64,000 nucleotides of DNA from Chloroflexota bacterium (GCA_026713485.1 JAPOOK010000003.1:1-64000); one strand, 5' to 3'; positions 33,628-43,027 are shown, counted from the stretch's first letter. A program made the numbers and translations. Notes: generated by a model not told the origin, from the sequence alone.

Positions 33628-34971
33628 ATGCAGGACTTAATGCCGGTAATGGGTGTGCTTGCCGGGGCGTTGCTTATCGCCGTAGCAGTGCTGGAATGGC
33701 GCATGAAATTCTTTAGCAACCTCTTTCGCGGAATGTCTGAGCCCGGCAGGAACGAATCGCCGCCGGACACAGCTGTTGCTGACGTTGCCGATTCCGAGGA
33801 AGTTCATGCGGAGGTGGAGCAGGACTTCTGGCGTAGCTTTGAGCGGCAGATTGCCTCTGCCGAGCGGCGCGGGGACAACGAGGAAGCTGAGCGCCTCCGC
33901 CGGATGTATGAATCGCATGAAGAGGCATGGCGCGCCCAGCGGGCGCTAAGGAGCCGAGCCCCTTCTTCGCGGGATGCCGCCTCGCCAAATGCGTTGCAGG
34001 CGCACCTGCGACCGGAGGTGCGTCTCTTGCTGGAGCGTTCTGAAGTTCTCGAAACTTTCTCGGCGCAGGACTGGGTGTTCCGTGGCAACGCCTACCTCGC
34101 TATTGGCGAGGATGACCGAGCGGCGGCCGCATACAGGCAGGCGCTGCGGGAACTGCCGGAAGACCCCCAGATTCGTTTGCTATACGCCGTCTCGTTGCAG
34201 CGGGACGGTGAATTACGCGAATCCCTTCAGATTTATGATGCGTTGGCGTCCGCGAGCGGGGAAAACGAACCGGCGATCCTGGCCGGCCGTGGTAACGTCC
34301 TTGCTGAGATGGACAGATTTGAAGATGCCATTCGGGACTTCGATTCCGTGTTGCGCATCAACGGACAGGACGGCGACACAATCTATGACCGCGCTCGGGC
34401 CCTATCTGATTCCGGCCGGCTTGATGATGCCATCGTCGGCTTTGAGAGCGCCCGAACATACCTGTCCGACAACCCCGATCTGCACAACGATCTCGGCAAC
34501 GCGCTTGCCCTCGTGGGTCGCAATGACGAGGCCCTGCAGTCCTATGATCGGGCCATCAACCTTCGCCCTGCCTTTGCCCGCGCCCACTACAACCGTGGCG
34601 TTACCTACTCCCGCATGGGGCAGTTTGAAGACGCGGCAGACGCCTTTGAGCGTTGCCTGCGTCTTCGGTTAGACATCCCGGAAGCACACTACGGTCGGGG
34701 TGTCGCCCTTGCACGACTCGAACAGTTTCGAGATGCCGTTGCCGCATTCGACCGCGCGGTCGTCTTGCGCCCCGGCTTTGCGGACGCTCTCTTCCACAAG
34801 GCCAGGGCACAAAGCCGACTTGGCCAGACGACAGAGGCATTTGAAGCTCTGCGACAGGCGGTGACTGCCTCTCCCCCTTTGCGTGTACAAGCCAGGACGG
34901 AAACGGACTTTGGCGCGTTGTACTCGGACCCGGACATCGCGTCACGGTTTGAACAACTGATTGCATCGTGA
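33628..34971 (+). CDS. Membrane-anchored tetratricopeptide repeat protein
   Basis: I take ATG 33628; in-frame ATGs at 33562 and 33640 are possible (the latter has AGGA upstream). A membrane helix (about 3-22, PVMGVLAGALLIAVAVLEW) is followed by a charged helical linker and then about eight TPR units from about residue 155 to the end, each near 34 residues (for example DLHNDLGNALALVGRNDEAL, AHYNRGVTYSRMGQFEDAAD, AHYGRGVALARLEQFRDAV). It is first in a three-gene set joined by GTGA overlaps and is divergent from the capsid gene, with about 150 bases between. TPR arrays are protein-binding scaffolds, so a partner is likely encoded nearby. Confidence 0.88.
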   Translation: MQDLMPVMGVLAGALLIAVAVLEWRMKFFSNLFRGMSEPGRNESPPDTAVADVADSEEVHAEVEQDFWRSFERQIASAERRGDNEEAERLRRMYESHEEAWRAQRALRSRAPSSRDAASPNALQAHLRPEVRLLLERSEVLETFSAQDWVFRGNAYLAIGEDDRAAAAYRQALRELPEDPQIRLLYAVSLQRDGELRESLQIYDALASASGENEPAILAGRGNVLAEMDRFEDAIRDFDSVLRINGQDGDTIYDRARALSDSGRLDDAIVGFESARTYLSDNPDLHNDLGNALALVGRNDEALQSYDRAINLRPAFARAHYNRGVTYSRMGQFEDAADAFERCLRLRLDIPEAHYGRGVALARLEQFRDAVAAFDRAVVLRPGFADALFHKARAQSRLGQTTEAFEALRQAVTASPPLRVQARTETDFGALYSDPDIASRFEQLIAS

Positions 34972-35615
34972 AGACGCTTGCCGTCAGCATCGTCGTGGTG
35001 CTCATCTCGACGGTTCTTGGCATCCTGCACCTTGTCGGCCTGATCACAATCCCCTTTTCAGACATCGGCAGCGGCATCGTGACGGGCTTTATCCCGGTAG
35101 CCATCACACTCGTCGCGTTCACAGCCCTGGTCATACTGGCGCTCACCCTCCGCAACCAGGCGGAACTGCGAAACAGGGAGCTTGAATACGAGGAGGCTGC
35201 AGCCGAGGTTGACGCCGTGCGCCGACAAGGGGAGTTGGTCAACGCCATCCGCCTGCGTCTTTCTGCGGACACGGAGGATAGTGAAGAGGAACGACAGGAA
35301 CTGGCCGCAGAGTTGGTGACCGCCGCAGAGCGCTACCACACCGTCCTTCGCGGATTCATCCGCGCCCGCCCGGAGATTGCTCGCATTGAACGGGACGCCA
35401 TTGCGTCCTATCTGGCCGAGGCGGAAGCTGAGCTGCGGCGCCTCCGCGCGGATAGCTCCGCGGCATTTGAGGACATCCCGATTGTCTCTCCATTCACCGT
35501 TCCGGACTCTCCAACCCAAGGGCCTGGACCAATTGATGGTGATGCCTCGCCCCCCGGTAACTCCATTGGCGATGTCCTATCGGAAGGCGCAGACAACGGG
35601 AGACGGCGAGCGTGA
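34968..35615 (+). CDS. Membrane protein with coiled-coil, TPR operon
   Basis: The 215-residue protein starts at GTG 34968, overlapping the previous stop by four bases. Two hydrophobic helices (about 4-24 and 38-60) lie at the N-terminus, then a long charged helix (RNRELEYEEAAAEVDAVRRQGELVNAIRLRL, about 70-100) that could form a coiled coil, and a Pro/Gly-rich acidic tail. No family is recognised. Being sandwiched between two TPR proteins suggests it anchors or links them at the membrane. Confidence 0.75.
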   Translation: MKTLAVSIVVVLISTVLGILHLVGLITIPFSDIGSGIVTGFIPVAITLVAFTALVILALTLRNQAELRNRELEYEEAAAEVDAVRRQGELVNAIRLRLSADTEDSEEERQELAAELVTAAERYHTVLRGFIRARPEIARIERDAIASYLAEAEAELRRLRADSSAAFEDIPIVSPFTVPDSPTQGPGPIDGDASPPGNSIGDVLSEGADNGRRRA

Positions 35616-37384
35616 GCCTGCCGCCCCTCCTCGATCTCCGGGGCACCGCCATTGAACTCCTTGACATGCCCCCGGACTGGCCACGCGGCGATGACTGGAT
35701 CGATGCCGACATCCTCGCCTCCCGCCTACCTGACGCCGCCGAGCAGATCGGTATCCTCCTGTACCATCTCCTCGAACAGGCTTCTGATGACAAGAACACA
35801 TCGGACTGGCTCCTTGAGGGACGCGCGTGGGCAAGCACCGGCGATTGGCTTCGTGCCCTCGTCGCCTATGAATACGCGCTTGATGGAGCAACCGACAAGC
35901 AGGCCCCGGATATCTGGTATCTGCGCGGACTGGCGCTCATGCGACAGTGGCAGTTCGATGCGGCCGTTGAATCGTTCGATTTTGCGCGCCAGAATCGCAA
36001 GATCATCGGCAAAGTGTTCTATGCAAGCGGCGTGTCCCTCTTGGCGCTGGCCAGACCGCAGGATGCCCTACGCGCATTCGATAGGGTCATCGCCGCTGAC
36101 TCAGACAACGTGGCCGCCATCACAGGACGCGCCGCGGCGCTGGCGGAACTGAGTCGATTTGACGATGCTCTACTGGCCATGGAGAGTATTCTGCGGCTTG
36201 GCTCTGACCATCCCGCTCGCGTCCTCAACAACCGCGGCAACGCACTCGTCCGGCTGCGTCGTATCGAGCCTGCCTTCGCCAGCTATCGACGTGCGATTGA
36301 AATCGATCCGAACCTGATCGAGCCGAAGGTCAACTCCGGCAACGTCTTCATGCTGGCCGGCCAGCCTCAGCAAGCGCTGACATCGTTCCAGGAGGCGCTG
36401 CACGATCATGAACCCCTGCCTGGGTTGCACGCGAACGTTGCCGCCGCCCTGACGGAGCTGGAACGTTACGATGAGGCGATTGCGGCATGTGACCGCGCCA
36501 TCGCCCTTGAGCCCGGCCACGCTCGCTCCCTGTCCACCAAGGGTCGAGCCCTGCTGGCCGTCGGCCGGGCTGAGGACGCCCTCGTTGCGCTGCAGGACGC
36601 CCTTCTCAGGCGACCTGATTACATCGAAGCGCTCGTCTATCGCGGCCTCGTCCTCAATCAGCTCGATCGGCTCGATGACGCACTCGGCACGTTCAACCTC
36701 GCGCTCCAATTGGCGGAACGACATCCGGACGCCCACCACGGACGTGGCATCGTCCTATACCGCAAGGACTTGCTGGGTGACGCGCTTAGCGAGTTTGAGC
36801 GCGCCGTGGCCATTGAGCCTCGCCACGCAGACGCGGAGAACAGCCGCGGCAACGCCTACATGGAGTTGCAGGACTATGCCGCGGCGCTGGAATCATACAA
36901 CCGCGTCCTCACGTTGCGTCCTGATGACCCGGACGCGCTGAACAACCGTGGCAACGCGCTCGCGCAGATGCGCCGCACCATGGAGGCCATCGATTCATTT
37001 GATACCGCGCTCCGTGTCGACCCGAATCACGCTGATGCCCTCTACAACAGGGGCGTTGCCTTCGCCGACGTGGGGATGCTCACGCAGGCGCTCGACTCAC
37101 TGAACGCATCGGTGCAGGCGCGCCCCGACGATTCCTCGGAGGCCCTGTTCTGGTACGCACGTGTGCTTGGGCGGCAGGGACGAGCGGAACTGGCACTGAA
37201 CGCCCTGCGTGCTGCCGTCGCCTCCAACGAGGAAGTCAGGAGCTGGATCTGGGGCCAGGAAGATTTCGACTCACTAGAAAACGATTCCCTCTGGGGCCGC
37301 CACTATCAGGCCCTGCTCAGAGGCCGCGAAACGCGGAGCACAACGGGCAACGGCCAACAAGACAACGGGACTAACGCGAAATAG
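35612..37384 (+). CDS. Tetratricopeptide repeat protein
   Basis: The 590-residue soluble protein begins at GTG 35612, overlapping the upstream gene by four bases. After about 90 residues with no clear motif, some 13 TPR units follow to near the end, for example VLNNRGNALVRLRRIEPAFASYRRAIEIDPN and ALNNRGNALAQMRRTMEAIDSFDTALRVDPN (shown in part as GNALVRLRRIEPA and GNALAQMRRTMEA). The C-terminus is polar and disordered. There is no signal peptide, in contrast with the membrane-anchored first gene of the operon. The function is unknown beyond protein binding. Confidence 0.9.
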   Translation: MSLPPLLDLRGTAIELLDMPPDWPRGDDWIDADILASRLPDAAEQIGILLYHLLEQASDDKNTSDWLLEGRAWASTGDWLRALVAYEYALDGATDKQAPDIWYLRGLALMRQWQFDAAVESFDFARQNRKIIGKVFYASGVSLLALARPQDALRAFDRVIAADSDNVAAITGRAAALAELSRFDDALLAMESILRLGSDHPARVLNNRGNALVRLRRIEPAFASYRRAIEIDPNLIEPKVNSGNVFMLAGQPQQALTSFQEALHDHEPLPGLHANVAAALTELERYDEAIAACDRAIALEPGHARSLSTKGRALLAVGRAEDALVALQDALLRRPDYIEALVYRGLVLNQLDRLDDALGTFNLALQLAERHPDAHHGRGIVLYRKDLLGDALSEFERAVAIEPRHADAENSRGNAYMELQDYAAALESYNRVLTLRPDDPDALNNRGNALAQMRRTMEAIDSFDTALRVDPNHADALYNRGVAFADVGMLTQALDSLNASVQARPDDSSEALFWYARVLGRQGRAELALNALRAAVASNEEVRSWIWGQEDFDSLENDSLWGRHYQALLRGRETRSTTGNGQQDNGTNAK

Positions 37385-37414
37385 CAGGTGCGTAGGATCT
37401 AGCCAGCTCCCCCA

Positions 37415-37606
37415 TCACCCCTCGCCGCGCCCACGTTCCAGGGCAACGCTAAGCGCGATTCCGATGGCCGTGCCCAACACAATCCCTACCCACAACGGCC
37501 CCACCGTCAGGCCGATGAACAACCCGACGCCAATCCCAATGACGATGCCGACAACGGTCAGCGCCACGCCGGCAACCTTAGAAGACTCTGCCGGAGCGCA
37601 TGGCAA
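37415..37606 (-). CDS. Small two-helix membrane protein
   Basis: The 63-residue protein has two glycine-rich hydrophobic segments (VAGVALTVVGIVIGIGVGLFIGL, shown as GVALTVVGIVIGIGVGLF, and VGIVLGTAIGIALSVAL) joined by a short turn and ends with a charged ERGRGEG. It lies 18 bases downstream of the enoyl-CoA hydratase gene on the same strand. Glycine-zipper membrane proteins of this size are common but rarely characterised. Confidence 0.55.
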   Translation of the reverse strand: MPCAPAESSKVAGVALTVVGIVIGIGVGLFIGLTVGPLWVGIVLGTAIGIALSVALERGRGEG

Positions 37607-37624
37607 TGCGAGGAGAGAAGAACC

Positions 37625-38536
37625 CTATCCCCCGCTCTCCCGCGCCGCCGCCTCTTCCTCCGCCGTCCGGCCGTGGTAGCGAGCGTCGCGCTCATTGCGG
37701 AACGCCTCCCAGCCGCGGTCCTGCAGCACCTGCAGCCTCTCTCGAGTCTCATCGTCCTGCTGCGATGATGCCCACAGATCGGCAAAGGCCTCGTCATCGC
37801 GATAGTTGAGCGCCGTGCGGAACCCGCCAACCTCATACGAGCGGTTGATCAGCATCTTGTTCATCCGCACCGTCGCCGCAGGCAGTGCCGCGAGCCTCCG
37901 CGCGATGTCCATCGCCGTGTCCATCACCTTGTCCGCAGGCGCGACGCGATTCACCAACCCCATGGATAAGGCCTCCTGCGCGTCGACCATATCCCCCAGC
38001 AGCAGGATCTCCTTCGCGCGCTTGAGTGTCACCACGTACGGCGTCATCAACACCGGCGGGCCGTAGCCGTGCCGAATCTGGATCTCGCCCACCTTCGCGT
38101 CTTCCGCCAGCACTGTGAAATCGCACACGCCGGCCAACTCGAATGCCAGCCCGATGGCGTAACCGTGCACTGCGGCGATGACCGGTTTGCCCAGTTCCCA
38201 TACCGTGATGTGCGCCGCGCCGGGCGTCGCGCGCTCCAATGAATCATCGTTGGCCAGGATGCGGCGGGACGACTCTGTAATATCGCCGCCCGCGGAGAAC
38301 GCGCGACCCGCGCCGCGAATAATCACTGCGCGCACGGCATCGTCCGCGTCCGCCTGTGCGAGGGCCTCTTTCAGCGCCTGCGTCAACGCGCCGTTGATGG
38401 CATTCAGCACGCCGGGCCGATGCAGCGTCACGATGGCGATGCTGCCATCCTCTGCAGTTTCATACAGGACGGGCTGACCGCCGCTCTCATCATCAACAGG
38501 CTCCGGCGGGCCGCTCGGCCGATTTTCTTGTGTCAT
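37625..38536 (-). CDS. Enoyl-CoA hydratase/isomerase family protein
   Basis: The start is ATG 38536 (MTQENRPSG) behind GGGGGA; a TTG at 38551 would run into the REP-like palindrome. The 303-residue crotonase-fold protein has the oxyanion-hole segments RGAGRAFSAGGDI (about 73-85) and KPVIAAVHGYAIGLAFELAGVCDFTVLAEDAKVGEIQIRHGYGP in which EIQIRHGY supplies the usual catalytic Glu region. Members hydrate, isomerise or cleave acyl-CoA thioesters. The tail of about 50 residues beyond the crotonase core (RDARYHGRTAEEEAAA) is longer than usual. The pathway is not clear from neighbours. Confidence 0.92.
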   Translation of the reverse strand: MTQENRPSGPPEPVDDESGGQPVLYETAEDGSIAIVTLHRPGVLNAINGALTQALKEALAQADADDAVRAVIIRGAGRAFSAGGDITESSRRILANDDSLERATPGAAHITVWELGKPVIAAVHGYAIGLAFELAGVCDFTVLAEDAKVGEIQIRHGYGPPVLMTPYVVTLKRAKEILLLGDMVDAQEALSMGLVNRVAPADKVMDTAMDIARRLAALPAATVRMNKMLINRSYEVGGFRTALNYRDDEAFADLWASSQQDDETRERLQVLQDRGWEAFRNERDARYHGRTAEEEAAARESGG

Positions 38537-38546
38537 TATTTCCCCC

Positions 38547-38573
38547 GTCAATCCCGCGAAAGCGGGAATCCAG
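38547..38573. repeat. REP-like palindrome upstream of enoyl-CoA hydratase gene
   Basis: GTCAATCCCGC, GAAA, GCGGGAATCCAG forms a hairpin with an 8-base core stem. It lies 11 bases before the ATG at 38536, so it sits within the 5' UTR or promoter of that gene. Confidence 0.8.
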
Positions 38574-38608
38574 ATATGTTGGCGTGTCGCGATTGTAGCA
38601 GGGACGTG

Positions 38609-39163
38609 CTAATCCACGTTCCCACCAATCCCCTTCACGTCCACCGCAATACCCGCCACCAGCAAATTCACCTTGTCCGCCCGCGCTGCGAAGACTTGGT
38701 TCACCCGCCCGAGGGCATCCTGAAACGCGCGGCCCAACACCGTCGGAGGCACGACGCCTTGCCCCACCTCGTTCGTCACGACGATCCATTCCGCATCAGA
38801 AGCCTCATAGGCCGCAAGCAGCCGCTCCGCCTCAGCAACTATGTGCTTCTCCACGTCCGCTTGCCCCTCCAAATCCAGGAGAAGGTTGCTGACCCAAAGC
38901 GTCAGGCAGTCGAGCAGCAGGGCGTCATGAGCAACGTCGATGCTCGCAATGGCCTCCGTGACAGCGCGAGGCTCTTCCAGTGTGTGCCAGGTAGTAGGGC
39001 GATTCCGCTTGTGGTTCTCGATGCGCCGCTGCATCTCATCGTCCAGCGCCTCCGCCGTCGCGACAAACAGAACCCGCTCATGCCGTCCGGTGAGCTTCTC
39101 CGCAAGAGCGCTCTTGCCCGAACGCGCTCCGCCGATGATGAGTGTCAGTCCCGCGCCCATCAC
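38609..39163 (-). CDS. cobU: Adenosylcobinamide kinase/GTP:adenosylcobinamide-phosphate guanylyltransferase
   Basis: The 184-residue CobU phosphorylates and guanylylates cobinamide in the late cobalamin (B12) pathway. The P-loop GGARSGKS is at about 11-18, ending in the conserved ATAEALDDEMQRRI, the HKRNRPTTWHTLEEP segment holds the guanylylated His, and LLLDCLTLWVSNLL plus VVTNEVGQGVVPP are family signatures. It is the last gene of a reverse operon, six bases after cobS. Confidence 0.95.
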   Translation of the reverse strand: MMGAGLTLIIGGARSGKSALAEKLTGRHERVLFVATAEALDDEMQRRIENHKRNRPTTWHTLEEPRAVTEAIASIDVAHDALLLDCLTLWVSNLLLDLEGQADVEKHIVAEAERLLAAYEASDAEWIVVTNEVGQGVVPPTVLGRAFQDALGRVNQVFAARADKVNLLVAGIAVDVKGIGGNVD

Positions 39164-39169
39164 GTACCC

Positions 39170-40003
39170 CTATGGCGCATATGAATCATCCCCGAAGCCA
39201 AGGTCGATGCCCTGTGCGAGCCATAGAGGTTCAAGCGGCAGAATATTCCCCAACACAATCAGTGACGCCGCCACGAGCATCGCCATTGTCGCCAGCTCAT
39301 TCACCGCGCCGTACACGTCTCCGGTCACGCCGCCGAGCCGACTTGTCGCGAATTGACCCACCACCAGTGCCACTGCGCCCGCCACAATGAGCAGGACGAC
39401 GCCCGTCGGCCCTGCTAGAACGACGGCCGCCACAGCCGCGATCACCGTCGCGATGAGCGTCTGTGCCCGCGTCCCGCCCTGCAAAAGCGCCGAACCAAGC
39501 CCGCCCTCACTCCGCGCATACGGAAACGCCGACATCGTCACCACCATCGCCCACCGCGAGAGGCAGGGGATGATTAGCAGCGCCCAAAAACGCCCCGGTG
39601 GCCAGAGAGAGACGATGGCGGCAAAGCTGATCAGATAGAGGCACAGTACACCCGCCACAGCGAACGATCCGACCCTCGGATCCCGCATGATCTCCAGCCG
39701 CCGCTCGGGATTCGCGCCGCCAAATAGCCCGTCGCACGTGTCCATGAATCCGTCCAGATGGAGCCCCCGCGTGATGACTACAAGAAAGACAATCAACAGC
39801 GCCGCGAGCAGCAGGGAAGGGAATCCGGCGCCTGTCAGCGTCCAGAACCCCTCACGCAGGACGTAATCAAAGCCCGTCAGCAGCCCGCCGATGCCGAGCC
39901 CAACCACGGGAAACCACATACGCGACCACGCGAGCGAACCCTCGCCCACACGTGGCATCGGGACGATCGTGAGAAACCCAATGGCGGCGAAGAGTCCCCT
40001 CAT
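39170..40003 (-). CDS. cobS: Adenosylcobinamide-GDP ribazoletransferase (cobalamin synthase)
   Basis: The 277-residue integral membrane enzyme joins adenosylcobinamide-GDP with alpha-ribazole to make adenosylcobalamin. It has about seven membrane segments and the family motif HLDGFMDTCDGLFGGANPERRLEIMRDPRVG, shown here as HLDGFMDTCDG and MRDPRVGSFA, with TRGLHLDG preceding it. LGGVTGDVYGAVNELATM is the second conserved stretch. The gene start overlaps the cobT stop by four bases (ATGA). Confidence 0.95.
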   Translation of the reverse strand: MRGLFAAIGFLTIVPMPRVGEGSLAWSRMWFPVVGLGIGGLLTGFDYVLREGFWTLTGAGFPSLLLAALLIVFLVVITRGLHLDGFMDTCDGLFGGANPERRLEIMRDPRVGSFAVAGVLCLYLISFAAIVSLWPPGRFWALLIIPCLSRWAMVVTMSAFPYARSEGGLGSALLQGGTRAQTLIATVIAAVAAVVLAGPTGVVLLIVAGAVALVVGQFATSRLGGVTGDVYGAVNELATMAMLVAASLIVLGNILPLEPLWLAQGIDLGFGDDSYAP

Positions 40004-41076
40004 GGCTCGTCCGCCGGCCCGGACACCCCCGCCTCATCGAAAGTTGCCATATCCGACAGCGTGGCGGCTGCCGCCACGATTATCGGCATAGCAAGCGCCG
40101 CGCCCGTTCCCTCACCCAGCCGCATATACAAATCAAGTAGAGGCGTCAGTCCGAGATGCTCGAGCGCGACGCGGTGCCCCCGCTCGGCGGACAGGTGAGC
40201 AGCAATCATATAGTCCCGTGCCGACGGAGCGATGGCATTGGCTATGAGCGCCGCCGCCCCTGAAATAAACCCGTCCAGCACAACCGGCCTCCCATACGCC
40301 GCCGCCCCAATCACCACCCCCGCCAACACACCAATCTCAAACCCGCCCACTCCAGCCAGAACCGCGAGGCCGTCCGCAGGATCCGGCTTATTGACCTCAA
40401 GCGCCGTCTGGATAACCACTACCTTGTGCTCAAGTCCCGCCGCGGGACGCCCCGCACCTTCACCTGCCGTCTCCTCCGGCAGCAGGCCGGTGATAGCTGA
40501 AGTGATGGCCGCGGACGCCGTCGTGTTGCCGATGCCCATGTCGCCCGTGCCGATGAGGTCGGCACCGGACTCCACGCATTCCTGCGCAAGGCCAATACCC
40601 GCTTCAACGCACGCCAGTGCCTGCTCACGAGTCATAGCTGGACCCTGAGACATATCTGCGGTGCCACGCCCGATGCCAAGCGTCCTCAGGTCAGGGTGGG
40701 GCGGCAACTCCGTCGCGACACCCGCATCGACGATGACCTGCCGGATGCCCAACTGCCGACACATCACATTGATAGCCGCGCCGCCCGACAAGAAATTGAG
40801 AACCATCTGCGCCGTCACGTCCTGCGGGTAAGCGGTCACCCCCTGCGCCACGACGCCATGATCCGCCGCCGCAATGAGAATTGCCTTATCCCGAATCCGC
40901 GGCTGTTCTGTCCGCAGCATCCCCGCAAGCCGTATGGACAACTCTTCTAACTGCCCGAGACTCCCCGGCGGCTTGGTTAGGGTGGCCTGCCGCGCCGCCG
41001 CCCGGCTCATCGCCTCCGCGTCCGCGGGGCGAATCTCGGCAACCGCTTGCTCAAGGGACAGGGCAGGGCGCGTCAT
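40000..41076 (-). CDS. cobT: Nicotinate-nucleotide--dimethylbenzimidazole phosphoribosyltransferase
   Basis: CobT makes alpha-ribazole-5'-phosphate for the lower ligand of cobalamin. The 358-residue length is typical. Landmarks include LTKPPGSLGQLEELSIRLAG at about 33-52, AADHGVVAQGVTAYPQDVT near 70, GDMGIGNTTASAAITSAI near 178 and the catalytic glutamate in LYMRLGEGTGAALAMPII near 325-342. It overlaps cobS and lies three bases after the cobO stop. Confidence 0.96.
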   Translation of the reverse strand: MTRPALSLEQAVAEIRPADAEAMSRAAARQATLTKPPGSLGQLEELSIRLAGMLRTEQPRIRDKAILIAAADHGVVAQGVTAYPQDVTAQMVLNFLSGGAAINVMCRQLGIRQVIVDAGVATELPPHPDLRTLGIGRGTADMSQGPAMTREQALACVEAGIGLAQECVESGADLIGTGDMGIGNTTASAAITSAITGLLPEETAGEGAGRPAAGLEHKVVVIQTALEVNKPDPADGLAVLAGVGGFEIGVLAGVVIGAAAYGRPVVLDGFISGAAALIANAIAPSARDYMIAAHLSAERGHRVALEHLGLTPLLDLYMRLGEGTGAALAMPIIVAAAATLSDMATFDEAGVSGPADEP

Positions 41077-41079
41077 TGC

Positions 41080-41682
41080 TCAGAACTCGATGCCCGGCTG
41101 AGCGCGGATGCCCTGCTCATTGAACGGATGCTTGATCTCCCGCATCTCCGTCACCAGGTCGGCGTACTCAACCAATTCGTCCGGCGCATTCCGCCCCGTG
41201 ATGATCACGTGCATCATCTCCGGCCGCTGTTTCAGAACGTCGATCACGCCGTTGACGTCTATCCACCCGTACGCCAGCGGGTACGTGAACTCATCGAGGA
41301 TGATTAACTCTCGTTCGCCTGCGAGAATCGCATTGCTTGCTTCGTCCCATTGCGCTCTCGCCATGTCCGCAGACGCGTCGATATCCTTGCTCAGCCACGT
41401 GAAGCCGTCGCCCATCGCGCTCCAGGGGATGTCCAGCTTGTCCGCCGCGCGACTCTCTCCGAAACGTGAGCCGGTGTGCTTGATGAACTGGAACACCTCG
41501 GCATTCATGCCGCGCCCCCACGAGCGAAACAACACGCCAAGCGCGGCCGTCGTCTTACCCTTCCCATCGCCCGTATTCACGATGACAAGGCCCTTGCGGT
41601 TCGCAGAGCTCCCCCGCCGCGCTCCTCGCTGGGGTGCCTGCGTAGGATCGGCGTCCTGTTCTGTCATTCCCTCCCCCGTCAT
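41080..41682 (-). CDS. cobO: Corrinoid adenosyltransferase (CobO/BtuR type)
   Basis: The start is ATG 41682 (MTGEGMTEQD), with AGGAAGG upstream; ATG 41667 is also in frame. The 200-residue protein adenosylates cob(I)alamin or cobinamide. The P-loop is NTGDGKGKTTAALG, with FRSWGRGMNAEVFQFIK, LIILDEFTYPLAYGWIDV (Walker B) and a C-terminal ITGRNAPDELVEYADLVTEM following. It is first in the cobO-cobT-cobS-cobU operon, which covers only late B12 assembly, consistent with salvage of cobinamide or corrinoids. No cobalamin riboswitch was seen upstream. Confidence 0.94.
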   Translation of the reverse strand: MTGEGMTEQDADPTQAPQRGARRGSSANRKGLVIVNTGDGKGKTTAALGVLFRSWGRGMNAEVFQFIKHTGSRFGESRAADKLDIPWSAMGDGFTWLSKDIDASADMARAQWDEASNAILAGERELIILDEFTYPLAYGWIDVNGVIDVLKQRPEMMHVIITGRNAPDELVEYADLVTEMREIKHPFNEQGIRAQPGIEF

Positions 41683-41892
41683 CCGCGCGCCCTTCCTGCA
41701 AGCGCACCAGTAGGATACCCCTCTCCGCGCATTGAACACGCATAGCCGGAACGCGATGTGCCGAGGTCTCGGACAATCCAACTCCGATCGCGAACTCCGA
41801 AAAACCTTGCGCCCCCGCCGTCAATACGCCACTATTTCCCTGTCTGACGTGATTGAGCCCACGTCACCAGAAAAAGGGGTAAGGAGAAGACG

Positions 41893-42984
41893 ATGACATC
41901 AAACAACGACTCAGAATTTGAATGGGGCCCAACGCGGGAATTCGTCGGCAAGGACATCATGCTCGAGCCAAAGACCGGCATTGATGCTGTTGAGCAGAGC
42001 GGGATCCGGCGACAGATGGAAGTGCTCGAGTTCGACTGCCCGTTGCACTTCGATGAGGCCGTTGCCCGCAAGTACGGCTACGATGGCATCTTTGCGCCTG
42101 CGCACATGATTCAGGTCTTCCAGCAGGGGTCCATGTGGGAGCCGGGGATGGGGTCAATCTGGCCGACCGATGACCCGCATTATTCCAACTCAGGAACGGG
42201 CCGCGCGGGCAAGACCCTGCAGGTTCCCTCGCCCGGCACCGCCGGCTTCGTCACGGACCTTGAGGTAGAGACACTCAAGCCGCTGTACATCGGCGATCGC
42301 GTCTCGCAAGTCTCCCAAGTACTTCTTGACGTCAACCCGCGCAAGACACGAGTCGGCGACGGCGCATTCCTGCGATACGAGTACAAGTGGGAGAACCAGG
42401 GCGGCGACTCCGTTGGCCGACAGATAATGGTCAGCTACACTTATGTCCCCAATCCCCAGGCCGGCGCTGCCGCAGCTGCGGCAGGTGGTGATGGTGAGAA
42501 ACCCGCACGTGTCATCGAACCCCGCGCGAATCCGACAATCGACTGGGATTTTCAGCGCTACTGGGAGGACGTGAACGAGGGCGATGAAGTCCCCGCCGTC
42601 CACTATCCGCTGACAGTGCAGCGCATGGTCATGGCCGCGGGCGCGAATCGCGACTTCAACGCCATCCACCACAACACCCATGTGGCCCAGGAGGGCGGCG
42701 CGGCGGACATGTACGCCATGAACTACTTCCACAACGGCATGTGGGAGCGCGTCGCGAGAGAGTTCATTGGTCTTGGCGGCAAGATCAAGCAGATCGGCTC
42801 ATTCCGCATGCGCGTATTCAGCACCGTCGGCGATACCGTCGTCACGGGCGGCACTGTCAAGCGCAAGTGGCAGGAGAACGGTGAGAACCTTGTCGAGCTG
42901 GAGTTGACCTCGGTGCTGTCCACCAACGGCAACACCTCCGTCGGCCCCGGCCCCGTCATCGCCACCATGCCAAGCAAGGGCTAA
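41893..42984 (+). CDS. MaoC-like double-hotdog dehydratase
   Basis: The 363-residue protein holds two hotdog domains: an N-terminal FAS1-DH-like half (about 25-195) and a C-terminal MaoC half (about 215-355). The hydratase motif is AAGANRDFNAIHHNTHVAQ (about 254-272), which carries the D-x-N-x-x-H catalytic pair. It probably hydrates or dehydrates an acyl-CoA, in beta-oxidation, an alternative carbon pathway or polyketide metabolism. An Ala/Gly linker (AGAAAAAAGGDG) connects the two halves. The gene is monocistronic and ends before a strong bidirectional terminator. Confidence 0.85.
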   Translation: MTSNNDSEFEWGPTREFVGKDIMLEPKTGIDAVEQSGIRRQMEVLEFDCPLHFDEAVARKYGYDGIFAPAHMIQVFQQGSMWEPGMGSIWPTDDPHYSNSGTGRAGKTLQVPSPGTAGFVTDLEVETLKPLYIGDRVSQVSQVLLDVNPRKTRVGDGAFLRYEYKWENQGGDSVGRQIMVSYTYVPNPQAGAAAAAAGGDGEKPARVIEPRANPTIDWDFQRYWEDVNEGDEVPAVHYPLTVQRMVMAAGANRDFNAIHHNTHVAQEGGAADMYAMNYFHNGMWERVAREFIGLGGKIKQIGSFRMRVFSTVGDTVVTGGTVKRKWQENGENLVELELTSVLSTNGNTSVGPGPVIATMPSKG

Positions 42985-43027
42985 TCGACGACCAACCACA
43001 TAGTCCCGACAAAGCAGCAAGAAAGCA

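Noticed and set aside
41683-41892. Possible cobalamin riboswitch before the cob operon
   Set aside because: No convincing B12-box or conserved stem was found on the reverse strand upstream of cobO; one GCCACT is not enough.
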